A stretch of DNA of 53,272 nt from Fibrobacterales bacterium Fibro_02 (GCA_001603905.1 LVAE01000074.1:1-53272), one strand, 5' to 3'. Positions 44,201-52,861 are shown, counted from the stretch's first letter. Program-made: numbers and translations. Notes: a model not told the origin generated them from the letters alone.

Positions 44201-45577
44201 ATGGAATTTAAGCGTTTTGAGGCCTTGATCGAAATGTTCCCGCAGGTGCAGATTTTTAGCACCGAGGGCGAGGACCTGGACCGGGTCATTACCCATTTTT
44301 TGAACCAGCAGAAGAATGTTTCCACGATGTCGGAAGCCATGCAGCGTAAAATCCAGCATGCACTTGCTCCGTTTTTCCAGCAGCGCTTTATTAGCCTGCA
44401 CGACGAAGAAGCTCCGCTGGTTCGCCATCTCCTGCTGAAGAAGAAATTCTTCTTGCAGACGGACCGCTATATCGACGACATGGCGTGGCCTGAAACGGAT
44501 CCCGATAAATTGGATGAGGCGCTAAAGATTGCCGATTTGTCAGAAGAAGTTTTGGACCGAAAGCTTTTGAGCCTTTCGAACGGAGAACTCCGCCGTGTTC
44601 TGCTGGCGCGTATGTGGATGGAAAATCCGCAGTGGGTCTACTTTAACGACCTGTTTGGCGGACTTGATCCGGAATATCGTCGGCATCTGGCCTCGAGTGT
44701 AGTGCAGCTTTCGAAGCGTGACGGCCTGAAGGTGGCCGTGCGCCTCGCCCGCGAAGATGAACTGCTTCCCGAAATTCCTGCGTTCGTCTATGCAGACAAG
44801 ACCTTTACGCAGTATGCGGGCGAACTCCCGAGCGAAATGGCGGCACCTAAATATTCCAAGAAGGAACTCAAGGACTACGAAATCGTCAATCTTGGCTCGC
44901 CCGATACTTCGGACCCGGAAATTCTCTTTGACCTCAAGAATATCAATGTGCAGTTTGGCGACACGGTTGTGCTCAAAAACTTGAACTGGACTGTCCGTAA
45001 GGGCGAACATTGGGCGGTCATGGGCGAGAACGGTGCCGGCAAGAGTACGCTCCTCGGTATGCTCACGGCGGACCATCCCCAGATTTACAAGAACGATATC
45101 ACGCTTTTGGGCGAGCGCCCGGGGCATGGCCTGAATATCTGGGAACACAAGGCTAAACTCGGATTTTTCTCGCCTGAACTGGCGCTCCAGTATCGTGAAG
45201 ACTTGAGCCTGTCCGAGGTGCTGTGTACGGGCTTTACGTCGAATCTCTGCAAGGCGGAAAATACCACCTGGGAAGAACGGGCGAAGGCGAAGGAATGGCT
45301 CAATTATCTTGGTTTCGATGATGTTGACGCTCGCTACCGTAGTTTGTCGCCGATAGACAAGCGTGTTGTTCTCATGGCGCGTGCGGCGATTCGGCCACCC
45401 AAGGTTCTATTGCTCGATGAACCGACGCAAGGTCTCAAGGGCGAATACCGCGAAAAGATCTTTAGCTTGCTCCAGTTACTTTCGAAGGAGACGACGATTA
45501 TCCTGGTGAGCCACTACGAAGAGGAATGGCCGCCTTGCATGACGCATCTCCTCCGTATGCCGAAATTCTCGATGTAA
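44201..45577 (+). CDS. ModF-like twin ABC ATPase with one degenerate half
   Basis: The 458-residue soluble ATPase matches ModF/PhrA: the second half has GEHWAVMGENGAGKSTLL (Walker A 275-282), a DHPQIYKNDITLLG segment shared with ModF, and KVLLLDEPTQGL. The first half lacks a Walker A entirely and has WVYFNDLFGGLD in place of the Walker B, but keeps the signature LSNGE (125-129). The second half keeps Walker A/B but has LSPID (382-386) as signature. Thus only one composite ATP site is complete. The ATG at 44201 has no ribosome site and a promoter box 5 nt upstream. No molybdate genes adjoin it. Confidence 0.85.
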   Translation: MEFKRFEALIEMFPQVQIFSTEGEDLDRVITHFLNQQKNVSTMSEAMQRKIQHALAPFFQQRFISLHDEEAPLVRHLLLKKKFFLQTDRYIDDMAWPETDPDKLDEALKIADLSEEVLDRKLLSLSNGELRRVLLARMWMENPQWVYFNDLFGGLDPEYRRHLASSVVQLSKRDGLKVAVRLAREDELLPEIPAFVYADKTFTQYAGELPSEMAAPKYSKKELKDYEIVNLGSPDTSDPEILFDLKNINVQFGDTVVLKNLNWTVRKGEHWAVMGENGAGKSTLLGMLTADHPQIYKNDITLLGERPGHGLNIWEHKAKLGFFSPELALQYREDLSLSEVLCTGFTSNLCKAENTTWEERAKAKEWLNYLGFDDVDARYRSLSPIDKRVVLMARAAIRPPKVLLLDEPTQGLKGEYREKIFSLLQLLSKETTIILVSHYEEEWPPCMTHLLRMPKFSM

Positions 45578-45615
45578 TTATTAAGCCTTAACCACCAACC
45601 GCTTCTTATTATTCT

Positions 45616-46740
45616 ATGCAACTGAACGAACAAACTATTCTAAAAGCCCTGCAGGCGGTTCAAGACCCCGACCTGCACAAGAATATTGTCGAACTGAACT
45701 TTGTCCAGAATTTAAAGATCGATGGCGACAAGGTAAGTTTTGACTTGCGCCTTACAACTCCGGCTTGCCCGATTCGTGACAAGTTTAAGGACCAGTGTAT
45801 CGCGATCGTAAAGTCGCTCGGCGCAAGCTCTGTTGAGGTGACGTTTACCGCGCAAGGTCGTGTGGATAACACCAATACGGCGGCGCAGGCACCGAAGGTT
45901 TCTTACATCGGCGACGTGGCGCATGTGGTGGCTGTTGCCAGTGGCAAGGGCGGTGTCGGCAAATCGACCGTGACGGCGAATCTTGCAATGGCGCTCAGTT
46001 TGTCCGGTGCCCGCGTGGGCATTCTGGATGCCGATATCTACGGTCCTTCCATGGGTCTCATGTTCGGTATCGACAAGGCTCCTGAAGTTTTCGAGGACAA
46101 CACGATTGCCCCGGTCGAGGCGAAGGGCGGCATCAGCATCGTCAGTATGTGCATGTTCGCTGATAGCGACAAGGCGACCATCTGGCGCGGTCCGATGGTT
46201 TCGCAGATGATCCAACACTTTATTCATCATGTGCGCTGGGGAAAACTGGACTACCTGTTGGTAGACTTTCCTCCAGGAACGGGCGACATTCAGCTGACAC
46301 TTACGCAGAACTGCCCGATGGCAGGTGCGGTGGTGGTGACGACTCCGCAGGAAGTGGCTCTCGCCGACTGCCGCAAGGGTCTTGCCATGTTTGATTCCGT
46401 AGGCGTACCCGTGGTGGGCGTCGTCGAAAACATGAGTTACTTTATTTGCGACCAGTGCGGCAAGGCGCATCACATTTTCCGTGAAGGTGGTGGAGACCGC
46501 ATCGCGAAAAGCTGGGGTGTCCCGGTGATTGCGAAGGTGCCTCTCGAACCTGCCGTTGCCGATTGCGGTGACCAGGGAACACCTGCGGTACTCCGTTACC
46601 CGAATTCGGAATCGGCAAAATCGTTCATGCAGGCGGCCGACGCCATGGTGCGTACTCTCTCGGTATTCAAGACCGAAGGCGATGGAGTGCTCAAGACCTT
46701 CAACTATGAATTTGCAGAACTTCCCGAGGAGAATGTATGA
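45616..46740 (+). CDS. mrp: Mrp/ApbC (Nbp35-like) iron-sulfur carrier ATPase
   Basis: The 374-residue cytoplasmic protein loads Fe-S clusters onto target proteins. An N-terminal MIP18/DUF59 domain (ALQAVQDPDLHKNIVELN, Cys51 in TTPACPIRDKF) is followed by the deviant Walker A ASGKGGVGKST (about 109-118), DADIYGPSMG, and the cluster-binding pair ICDQCGKAHH. Its TGA overlaps the ATG of the DUF971 gene (ATGA), a pairing common for these families. No ribosome site is evident before the ATG. Confidence 0.94.
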   Translation: MQLNEQTILKALQAVQDPDLHKNIVELNFVQNLKIDGDKVSFDLRLTTPACPIRDKFKDQCIAIVKSLGASSVEVTFTAQGRVDNTNTAAQAPKVSYIGDVAHVVAVASGKGGVGKSTVTANLAMALSLSGARVGILDADIYGPSMGLMFGIDKAPEVFEDNTIAPVEAKGGISIVSMCMFADSDKATIWRGPMVSQMIQHFIHHVRWGKLDYLLVDFPPGTGDIQLTLTQNCPMAGAVVVTTPQEVALADCRKGLAMFDSVGVPVVGVVENMSYFICDQCGKAHHIFREGGGDRIAKSWGVPVIAKVPLEPAVADCGDQGTPAVLRYPNSESAKSFMQAADAMVRTLSVFKTEGDGVLKTFNYEFAELPEENV

Positions 46741-47033
46741 TCCAGCCGAAGAAAGTATTTAGGACAAAGGATGGCCGTCTCGGATTTGAGTGGAACGATG
46801 GTACGCGTGGTGCGTGCGCCATTCGCAACTTGAGACTTGCGTGCCCCTGTGCGTTGTGCGTCGATGAACATACGGGCGAAAAGTTGCTGGACGATTCTTC
46901 TGTATCGGCGGATATCAAGCTTGTCCGTGTGCAGTCTATCGGTCGTTATGCGGCGGGCCTTTCGTTTGATGACGGACACAATTCAGGAATTTACCCTTAC
47001 GACAAGTTGTATAACTTGACGAAAACAAAGTAA
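46737..47033 (+). CDS. DUF971 domain protein
   Basis: The 98-residue protein is a single DUF971 (gamma-butyrobetaine-hydroxylase N-terminal-like) domain: WNDGTRGACAIRNLRLACPC, ending YAAGLSFDDGHNSGIYPYDK. The CPCALC cysteines may bind metal, perhaps an Fe-S cluster. The gene overlaps mrp by 4 nt and the family is often found beside mrp or Fe-S genes, so a role in cluster handling is inferred. The ribosome site GAGGAG lies within the end of mrp. Confidence 0.88.
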   Translation: MIQPKKVFRTKDGRLGFEWNDGTRGACAIRNLRLACPCALCVDEHTGEKLLDDSSVSADIKLVRVQSIGRYAAGLSFDDGHNSGIYPYDKLYNLTKTK

Positions 47034-47095
47034 AAAGACATATTTGGATTGTCTTCTTGGAAATGTTCCTTGAAGGATCGAAGGTATGTGTTTCT

Positions 47096-47947
47096 ATGAG
47101 TGATGCAAACGAAGCGCTTTATTTCAGGGACCTGAACAGGTTTCCTACCCTGAGTCCTCAGGAAGAGGAGGCTCTTCTTGCGATTATCAAGAGTGAACAG
47201 TCGGAAGAGATTCGCAAGTCGGCCTTACAGCGCCTGATCCGCGGTAACCTCCGTTTTGTCGTGAGTGTTGCGCGTAAGTACCAGGGCCGTGGACTTTCCT
47301 TGTTGGATTTGATCAATGAAGGAAACATTGGCTTGTTCAAGGCGGCAAAACGCTTTGACATGGGTAAGGATGTCAAGTTTATCTCCTATGCCGTGTGGTG
47401 GATTCGTCAGTCCATCCAGAAGGCTCTGTTTGAACAGGTAGGGGCGGTCCGGATTCCTCCGAACAAGCTTGCCCTGGTCAATCGCTTCAAGCGCGCCTTG
47501 ATGCAGAACGACGGTGACTACGATCGTACCATTGCGATGGACGAATTCGCTCCGTTCGAAAAGGACATTGTCGAGGTCATGGAAAAAATCGTGGACATTT
47601 CGCTCGACGCTCCCATTGGCGATGCGACGAATGTCTCTGGTAATGGCGATACGGTCAGCACCCTGATGGATGTTCTCGGTTCCGATGGAAACCAGGACGA
47701 GGACATGGAAAAGGATGAACGCCGTAAGCTCATCCAGGAAACCTTGTCGTCGCTTCCGCAGCGTGAAGAAGAAATCCTTCGCATGTTCTATGGACTGGAT
47801 ACCGTGGAAGACACCACGCTCAAGGACATTGGCGAAGACTTGAAACTCAGCCGTGAACGTGTGCGCCAGATCAAGAACAAGACGCTCCGCCGTTTGCAGA
47901 AGAGTAAAGAACATAAAGAAAAACTGGCTGATTTTTTGGAAAAATAA
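47096..47947 (+). CDS. RNA polymerase sigma-70 factor (RpoD/RpoS family, short form)
   Basis: The 283-residue factor has region 1.2 (YFRDLNRFPTLSPQEEEALL), region 2 (LRFVVSVARKYQGRGLSLLD, then FISYAVWWIRQSIQKAL), and region 4 with the helix-turn-helix LKLSRERVRQIKNKTLRRLQ. Region 1.1 is absent, as in the short primary sigma factors of the Bacteroidota. It may be the primary factor or a close paralogue. I chose the ATG at 47096, with GAAGG upstream, over in-frame starts at 47057 and 47063 that lack one. The stop overlaps the TPR gene start (TAATG). Confidence 0.93.
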   Translation: MSDANEALYFRDLNRFPTLSPQEEEALLAIIKSEQSEEIRKSALQRLIRGNLRFVVSVARKYQGRGLSLLDLINEGNIGLFKAAKRFDMGKDVKFISYAVWWIRQSIQKALFEQVGAVRIPPNKLALVNRFKRALMQNDGDYDRTIAMDEFAPFEKDIVEVMEKIVDISLDAPIGDATNVSGNGDTVSTLMDVLGSDGNQDEDMEKDERRKLIQETLSSLPQREEEILRMFYGLDTVEDTTLKDIGEDLKLSRERVRQIKNKTLRRLQKSKEHKEKLADFLEK

Positions 47948-49662
47948 TGACGAATTCGTCTTCGGCGGCCCGTAGGGCGGCATACCTCTTTTTGGCATTG
48001 TGTTGTGGGGCATTGCTTGCTTTTGTGGGCTTTCGCCTTTATGATGTTCACGGTCCCAACAAGATTGTAGTGGGGGGGGACCCTTATGGGCTTCCTGCCG
48101 GGTCTACGGTGGTTCGTGGCGATACTCCCGATATGACCGAGGCGCTGGCCAATGTGCCTGCCCAGGTGCAGACCGAACTTCGCCGTGCGATGGAACTTTT
48201 CCGTTCGGGCGCCTACAGTTCTGCCTACGATATCTACGATGGGATCGTGGTGCTGTATCCAGATTTGTTGCCTGCTCTGCTGGGACAGTTGAATACCTTG
48301 TTTGAACTGGATTCGCTTTCGAGCCTGCAGCAGGATCGTCTTTCGTTGCTCACCGAAAAAATTCAGGCGCGTTACCCCGGTTCGGGCTTGTCCGCCTATC
48401 TGGAAAGCCGCAAGATTTATAAGGCGGGTAACTCTACTGCCGCTTTGGAATTGGCCCGAGTCGCATCGGAAAAGGCTCCCGCCTTTTACCAGACGAGGTT
48501 ATGGTATGGTCGCCTGCTCATGGAGGGCGGTCGGTCGATCCAGGCGACGAACGAACTGAAGACGGTCGTAAGCCTTTCGAACGGAGATGAACCGAGGGCC
48601 TATGAGTTGCTGGCGGAACTTTACCGCCGCGGTGGCCAGCTGGATAGTTGCTCTGCCCTGGTGGAATATGCCCTTTCGCAGTTCCCGGTCAATGCAAACC
48701 TGCTATTGTTGCAGGGATACCTGAATGAATACCAGGGACATTTCGATGCGGCGGAGAAACTTTACCAGCGCATTCTTGCGTTTAATCCCGATTTTGTCCA
48801 GGCTCGTGAAGCCATCTCGACTTTGGGGGAAAAGTCGCCTCCGGGTTCTGGCTCCGGCGTTGTCCTTTCTCCGCAGGACCGTGCGCAGACGGCTTGTGAT
48901 ATCCTGGAACCGCTTGTCGAAAAGTATCCTGATAACCTGCCTCTGAAGGAAGCCCTGGGACGCGCCTACTTGAAAGGCCGCCAGTTTGGCCGCGCCCGTT
49001 CCCAGTTCCAGGACATCCAGAAGGTGGATCCTGAATACCCGGATATCCAGCAGCGAATCCAGGAAGCGAGCGTCACAAGACCTGCTCCTATTTCTAAAGG
49101 GGACGGCCTGACGGCGAACCTGAACCGTGCGGTCGACAGTTTGCGTGAAACCATTGAGCCTGCGACGACACATGACTTTACGACGATGCTTGGACATTAT
49201 GTTGTTCGTTATGGGGCGACTCCGCGTGAATTCTTCAAGAAGTATTCCATTGGCAATTTCAGGCCTGTTGCCAACAATGTCTGGCAGGAATCGTTCTACA
49301 TCGCTCCTTACATGCATACCTACACGGTCATCTTTGATTCCCTCAGCCATTTCCGTGAAGTTCACGTAGTGGTTTACGATTCGGCCTCCTCGTCGAATCA
49401 TATGGGAATGGCGCCTGAAATTTATACGAGGCTGCTCAAGCAGAATTCGAGAATTTCTGGTATCGGCAATAGTACGGGTGAAACGGATTGCGGCGACGGT
49501 ATCGTTTTGGATGCGGCCGTTTGGGAAACCCAGGATAACTTCGAGATGCTTGCCCGCGTGGTCGGGAAGCCTGCCGAAGTGCGTATGGTGCGTTTCGACA
49601 AGAGCGTGCTTCCGCCTGGACTCAAACTTTGTGACTATACGAAGTACCTGAATCAATACTAG
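47947..49662 (+). CDS. Membrane-anchored TPR protein
   Basis: The 571-residue protein has one N-terminal helix (AAYLFLALCCGALLAFVGF) that should anchor it with the rest in the periplasm. TPR-like repeats run from about 75 to 380 (LFRSGAYSSAYDIYDGIV, LQGYLNEYQGHFDAAEKLY). The last 160 residues form a separate, probably alpha/beta domain (ESFYIAPYMHTYTVIFDSL). It is coupled to the sigma factor by TAATG. A role in envelope assembly or regulation is possible; nothing more specific is seen. Confidence 0.82.
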   Translation: MTNSSSAARRAAYLFLALCCGALLAFVGFRLYDVHGPNKIVVGGDPYGLPAGSTVVRGDTPDMTEALANVPAQVQTELRRAMELFRSGAYSSAYDIYDGIVVLYPDLLPALLGQLNTLFELDSLSSLQQDRLSLLTEKIQARYPGSGLSAYLESRKIYKAGNSTAALELARVASEKAPAFYQTRLWYGRLLMEGGRSIQATNELKTVVSLSNGDEPRAYELLAELYRRGGQLDSCSALVEYALSQFPVNANLLLLQGYLNEYQGHFDAAEKLYQRILAFNPDFVQAREAISTLGEKSPPGSGSGVVLSPQDRAQTACDILEPLVEKYPDNLPLKEALGRAYLKGRQFGRARSQFQDIQKVDPEYPDIQQRIQEASVTRPAPISKGDGLTANLNRAVDSLRETIEPATTHDFTTMLGHYVVRYGATPREFFKKYSIGNFRPVANNVWQESFYIAPYMHTYTVIFDSLSHFREVHVVVYDSASSSNHMGMAPEIYTRLLKQNSRISGIGNSTGETDCGDGIVLDAAVWETQDNFEMLARVVGKPAEVRMVRFDKSVLPPGLKLCDYTKYLNQY

Positions 49663-49832
49663 GGTTTAGACGAAAGAACGCTCAGACTTCGTCTTCGCTA
49701 CAGACGAAAGACGAGAGTTTTTTCTGTAAATTCCATGTGATAAATTCTTTGTTTTTAAAATTAAGACTTTAGAATCTCTCGTCTGTAGGCGGGAACCGCC
49801 GTTCTCTCGTCTATTTTTGTATCTTTATACTC
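49663..49832. repeat. Intergenic region with GACGAAAGA / CTCTCGTCT repeats
   Basis: AGACGAAAGA occurs at 49668-49677 and 49702-49711. AGACGAGAG at 49709-49717 is inverted as CTCTCGTCT at 49776-49784 and again at 49804-49812. GGCGGGAACCGCC lies between the last two. These can form several alternative hairpins. The 3' end holds TATCTTTA at 49820-49827, 5 nt before the next ATG. Such repeats may be dispersed elements. Confidence 0.6.
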
Positions 49833-51743
49833 ATGTTACGTATCCGCTATATGGCGCTTGCTGTGTTCGCCCTTCTGTTCGAGGGGTGTACTTGCTGTGC
49901 CTACCTGAACCACATGTTCAATGCGGAACGTCTGGATGAACAGGCCGGTGAAATGCGTGCCGCCCGACTGGACAGCATTCCCGATAGCGAAAATTCTCTG
50001 CCCGGTACTGAGGAACGCCAGAAATACGACAAGATTATCGAGAAGGGCTCCCGCGTCCTGGAACGTTTCCCCGACAACAAGAAACGTACGGCCGAAGCGG
50101 TCTTTTTGATTGGCGAATCGTTCCGCCACAAGCATGAGTGGAGCAAGGCGATTACCAAGTACGATGAATTCGAACGCTACTTTGCCGACCATGATTCGAT
50201 GAAGGCCGTGGAATACCAGCGCGCCTATTGCCTGTACCGTAACCACGAGTATAACATTAGCCGATTTGCCCTGGAGCCGGTGGTGGCGTCCAAGGAACAT
50301 CCCTATTATTTCCAGGGGCTGAACCTGCTCTCGCTTTTGGATGAGCAGTCCGAGGCGCCTGACCAGGCCATTGCTTCTTTGGAGGCGTTGCTTGCCGATA
50401 CGTCGGGAACTCCCTTTATGCGTGGCAAGGCGCATTTCCGTTTGGCAGGACTCTATTATAAGAAAGAAGACTGGGACAAGTCTCGTGAGCATTATACGGC
50501 CAAGGAAATCAAGGAGCTGAATCCGCGTGAACAGCAGACGGCAGGGGAACAGGCTGCGGAATGCCTTGTGAACCGTAAGGAGTATCTGCAGGCGGCGGAC
50601 GAATACAAGGAACTCTACAAGAATCCCGATTATGAATCCAAGCAGCCGGATTACCTGGTGCGTATCGGTGAACTGACCATGCTTGCAGGGCGACATGCCG
50701 ACGCAATAGTCATCTTGCAGAAGGTGAATACGGAGTATCCGCGTACCGAAGTTGCGTCTCGAAGCTATTTCTGTCTGGGTGATTATGAACAGCACCAGAA
50801 AATTGATTACGACAAGGCCGTCGTCTATTACGATAGCAGCTTTATTTCGCGCACGATATGCAAGTGGGGCCAGGAAAGCCGCGAACGTCGCGATGCCTTG
50901 AAGCGTCTGATCTCCATGCGCAACCAGAATGACAAGGAACGCAAGGATTCCATTCCCAACGTCGATAACTTCTTCAGGTCCGAGTTCCTGATTGCGGAAT
51001 TGTTCCTGTTCAAGCTCTCCGAGGTGGATAGCGCCATTGTGCGCCTAGATAACGTGATCAAGGATTCCGGGGATAGCGCCAAGATTTTGCGTGCTATTTA
51101 CGCAAAGGCTTTCGTCTATGACGAGTACCTGCATGACCCCGATGCCGCCGAAGAAATCTACAAGGAAATTATCGAAAAGTACCCAGATACGGAATATGCC
51201 AAGCAGGCGCAGGCGAACCTCGGCATGCGGGTGACCTTGAAGACGCGCGAGGATGTCGCAAAGGACCGCTACATGGAGGCGGAAAGCCTTTGGACAATCG
51301 CCTCCGAAATGCCGCTAGACCAGATGGAACTGGTGGATTCTGCATATACGCACGCGTTCATGTTCTTCGACAGCTTGTATCGGGAATTCCCAGAAACCCA
51401 GGCGGGTGCCCAGGCCCTGTACATGAAGGCGATTTACTTCCAGATGAACCCGGAACGTGTCGATAGCACGATGGCCACCTATAAGTTGCTCCGTGACCAG
51501 TACGGTCAGACTCCGTGGGGAAAGCAGGCGGCGAAAATGATGAATTCTCGCCTGTCGATGTCGGATAAGGATCTGGAACGCTTGCGGAAACGAGTCAAGA
51601 CGAGCGAGGAGCATATCAACAAGCAGTCGGCTCAGTACTATGAGGCGCTGAACAAGGCTCCTGAAGAAAAACAGGCTGAAGTCAAGAGCAAGGAAGATGA
51701 AATCCTTGAAAATACCTACAACAGCATGTATGATTTTGAGTAA
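49833..51743 (+). CDS. TPR lipoprotein (BamD/YbgF-like)
   Basis: The 636-residue lipoprotein has a signal peptide with lipobox FEGC (Cys19, then CTCC). TPR repeats cover most of the chain (VFLIGESFRHKHEWSKAITK, RLAGLYYKKEDWDKSREHY, YDEYLHDPDAAEEIYKEII), in the style of BamD and tol-pal YbgF proteins that scaffold envelope machines. There is no ribosome site; TATCTTTA ends 5 nt before ATG, predicting a leaderless mRNA. rlpA overlaps its 3' end by 14 nt, so a role in envelope or septum assembly is inferred. Confidence 0.85.
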   Translation: MLRIRYMALAVFALLFEGCTCCAYLNHMFNAERLDEQAGEMRAARLDSIPDSENSLPGTEERQKYDKIIEKGSRVLERFPDNKKRTAEAVFLIGESFRHKHEWSKAITKYDEFERYFADHDSMKAVEYQRAYCLYRNHEYNISRFALEPVVASKEHPYYFQGLNLLSLLDEQSEAPDQAIASLEALLADTSGTPFMRGKAHFRLAGLYYKKEDWDKSREHYTAKEIKELNPREQQTAGEQAAECLVNRKEYLQAADEYKELYKNPDYESKQPDYLVRIGELTMLAGRHADAIVILQKVNTEYPRTEVASRSYFCLGDYEQHQKIDYDKAVVYYDSSFISRTICKWGQESRERRDALKRLISMRNQNDKERKDSIPNVDNFFRSEFLIAELFLFKLSEVDSAIVRLDNVIKDSGDSAKILRAIYAKAFVYDEYLHDPDAAEEIYKEIIEKYPDTEYAKQAQANLGMRVTLKTREDVAKDRYMEAESLWTIASEMPLDQMELVDSAYTHAFMFFDSLYREFPETQAGAQALYMKAIYFQMNPERVDSTMATYKLLRDQYGQTPWGKQAAKMMNSRLSMSDKDLERLRKRVKTSEEHINKQSAQYYEALNKAPEEKQAEVKSKEDEILENTYNSMYDFE

Positions 51744-52179
51744 GGGCAAGTTTGCCGTTGTGGCGGTGTTGTCTGCCGCCTTGCTGTTGTCTGGATGTGC
51801 CGCTGCAAATGCAAAGATCGCTTCGCGCAAGGGATATGTGCGTTTTCCGGGCAAGCATTATGCTTCGGGAGAAAAAGCTGAAATAGGGACTAAAATCGAG
51901 GGCGAGGCGAGCTACTATGGCCCCGGTTTCGATGGCAAGCAGACCGCCAGTGGTGAAATTTTTGACCAGGACGATTATACCTGCGCCCACAAGACGCTCC
52001 CGTTCGGCACCAAGCTGAAGGTGGTCCGCAAGGACAATGGCGAAAGTGTAGAAGTCCGCGTGAATGACCGTGGCCCGTATGTAGGCGACCGAATCCTGGA
52101 CTTGAGTGTTGCTGCCGGCAAGAAGATTGGTCTTGACAAGGTGGGGCATGCCACCGTGACGGCAACTGTCATAGAATAA
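51730..52179 (+). CDS. rlpA: RlpA-type septal-ring lipoprotein (double-psi beta-barrel)
   Basis: The 149-residue lipoprotein has the lipobox LSGC and a DPBB domain: EGEASYYGPGFDGKQTASGE, TCAHKTLPFGTKLKV, VRVNDRGPYVGDRILDLS. RlpA proteins are lytic transglycosylases that cut denuded glycan strands at the septum; the NDRGP Asp belongs to the known catalytic region. The SPOR domain of E. coli RlpA is absent, as in many short RlpA proteins. The ATG at 51730 overlaps the TPR gene by 14 nt. No ribosome site is clear; start positions nearby cannot be excluded. Confidence 0.9.
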   Translation: MILSKGKFAVVAVLSAALLLSGCAAANAKIASRKGYVRFPGKHYASGEKAEIGTKIEGEASYYGPGFDGKQTASGEIFDQDDYTCAHKTLPFGTKLKVVRKDNGESVEVRVNDRGPYVGDRILDLSVAAGKKIGLDKVGHATVTATVIE

Positions 52180-52181
52180 AA

Positions 52182-52199
52182 ATGTCATCTTTTGACATC
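52182..52199 (+). other. Short hairpin after rlpA
   Basis: ATGTCA and TGACAT flank a short loop 3 nt past the rlpA stop. There is no T-run, so it may end the mRNA only weakly or stabilise its 3' end. Confidence 0.35.
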
Positions 52200-52209
52200 T
52201 GAATATACC

Positions 52210-52217
52210 TATATTTG
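52210..52217 (+). promoter_or_regulatory. Promoter -7 box of the small gene at 52275
   Basis: TATATTTG, a perfect TAnnTTTG match, follows rlpA and precedes the next gene by about 57 nt, leaving a leader with an AGAGGT ribosome site. Confidence 0.55.
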
Positions 52218-52274
52218 CTACTGAACAGAAAAGCACTTGTTTGTTTGTGTGCTTTTTTAGAAAAAGAGGTAAAT

Positions 52275-52502
52275 ATGTCGTATAAACATGAAATGAAGAA
52301 CGCTGATTATGCGGTGGAACTGGGTGAACGCAATCTCTGGAATTCGGGATTTTCCTCGTTCAAGCGCCGTATCGATGAACAGCTCCAGCTGAATGGTTTT
52401 GATGGTTCGATGGTAGATGACGAAACGTTGTTGCCCTATTATCGTATGGGCGAAAGCGAAACGTATGTATTGAGTGCCCTTGGCTGTGCCGTGGGTATGT
52501 AG
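52275..52502 (+). CDS. Small hypothetical protein
   Basis: The 75-residue soluble protein begins MSYKHEMKNADYAVELGERN and is rich in charged and aromatic residues; I do not recognise the family. An earlier in-frame start at 52215 would lie inside the promoter box, so I prefer the ATG at 52275, preceded by AGAGGT. It stands alone between rlpA and the tRNA-Glu gene with its own TATATTTG promoter. Confidence 0.7.
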   Translation: MSYKHEMKNADYAVELGERNLWNSGFSSFKRRIDEQLQLNGFDGSMVDDETLLPYYRMGESETYVLSALGCAVGM

Positions 52503-52533
52503 GAATGGGTGGAGCCGGTTGGCTTGTGGGTAG

Positions 52534-52564
52534 AAAAAAGAACTCATCTTTAGATGAGTTCTTT
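52534..52564 (-). terminator. Terminator of tRNA-Glu 1
   Basis: A 12-bp perfect stem (AAAGAACTCATC/GATGAGTTCTTT) with a 4-base loop begins 2 nt past the tRNA 3' end on the minus strand, followed by TTTTTT. An identical hairpin follows tRNA-Glu 2. Confidence 0.9.
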
Positions 52565-52565
52565 A

Positions 52566-52638
52566 TACCCCCAAGCGGTTTCGAACCGCTGTTGCGGGAA
52601 TGAAAATCCCGAGTCCTGGGCCACTAGACGATAGGGGC
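52566..52638 (-). tRNA. tRNA-Glu (anticodon TTC)
   Basis: The 73-nt gene folds into a cloverleaf. Acceptor GCCCCTA pairs with TGGGGGT (two G-T pairs), D arm GTC/GAC, anticodon stem CGGGA/TCCCG with loop TTTTCAT (anticodon TTC), and T arm AGCGG/CCGCT with loop TTCGAAA. The discriminator is A; CCA is not encoded. A strong promoter and terminator flank it. Confidence 0.95.
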
Positions 52639-52650
52639 GATTTGTGAGAC

Positions 52651-52680
52651 CAAATATAAGAAAGTTTTTGATTTAGTCAA
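52651..52680 (-). promoter_or_regulatory. Promoter of tRNA-Glu 1 (TTGACT-N16-TATATTTG)
   Basis: The minus strand has TTGACT at 52675-52680 and TATATTTG at 52651-52658, 16 nt apart. Transcription should begin a few bases before the tRNA 5' end at 52638. Confidence 0.75.
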
Positions 52681-52718
52681 GGGTATTTTTGAGAAAAAAA
52701 GTGAACGGTTGGCCAAAT

Positions 52719-52749
52719 AAAAAAGTCCAGCTTTTGCTGAACTTTTTTA
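52719..52749. terminator. Bidirectional terminator-like hairpin
   Basis: AAAAAAGT, one mismatch, CAGC, loop TTTT, GCTG, one mismatch, ACTTTTTT. A- and T-runs make it work on either strand. On the minus strand it follows a copy of the constant element at 52749-52778. Confidence 0.65.
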
Positions 52750-52861
52750 TACCCTTTGACGCGGTTGGCTTGTGGGTAAAAAGAAAAGGAGAATATATGC
52801 TCCTATATACGGTTCAGTATTTAATGGACTTGGCATGAAACAGTATGATAAAGAGAATAAG

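Noticed and set aside
47034..47095. Promoter or terminator between the DUF971 and sigma-factor genes
   Set aside because: AAGACA/TGTCTT could form a weak hairpin and ATATTTG resembles a -7 box, but neither has a T-run nor a full TAnnTTTG match.
52797..52838. 13-codon frame with an AAGGAG site (starts MLLYTVQYL)
   Set aside because: A good ribosome site but no promoter or terminator on that strand and a very short product; the match may be chance. Not listed as a gene.
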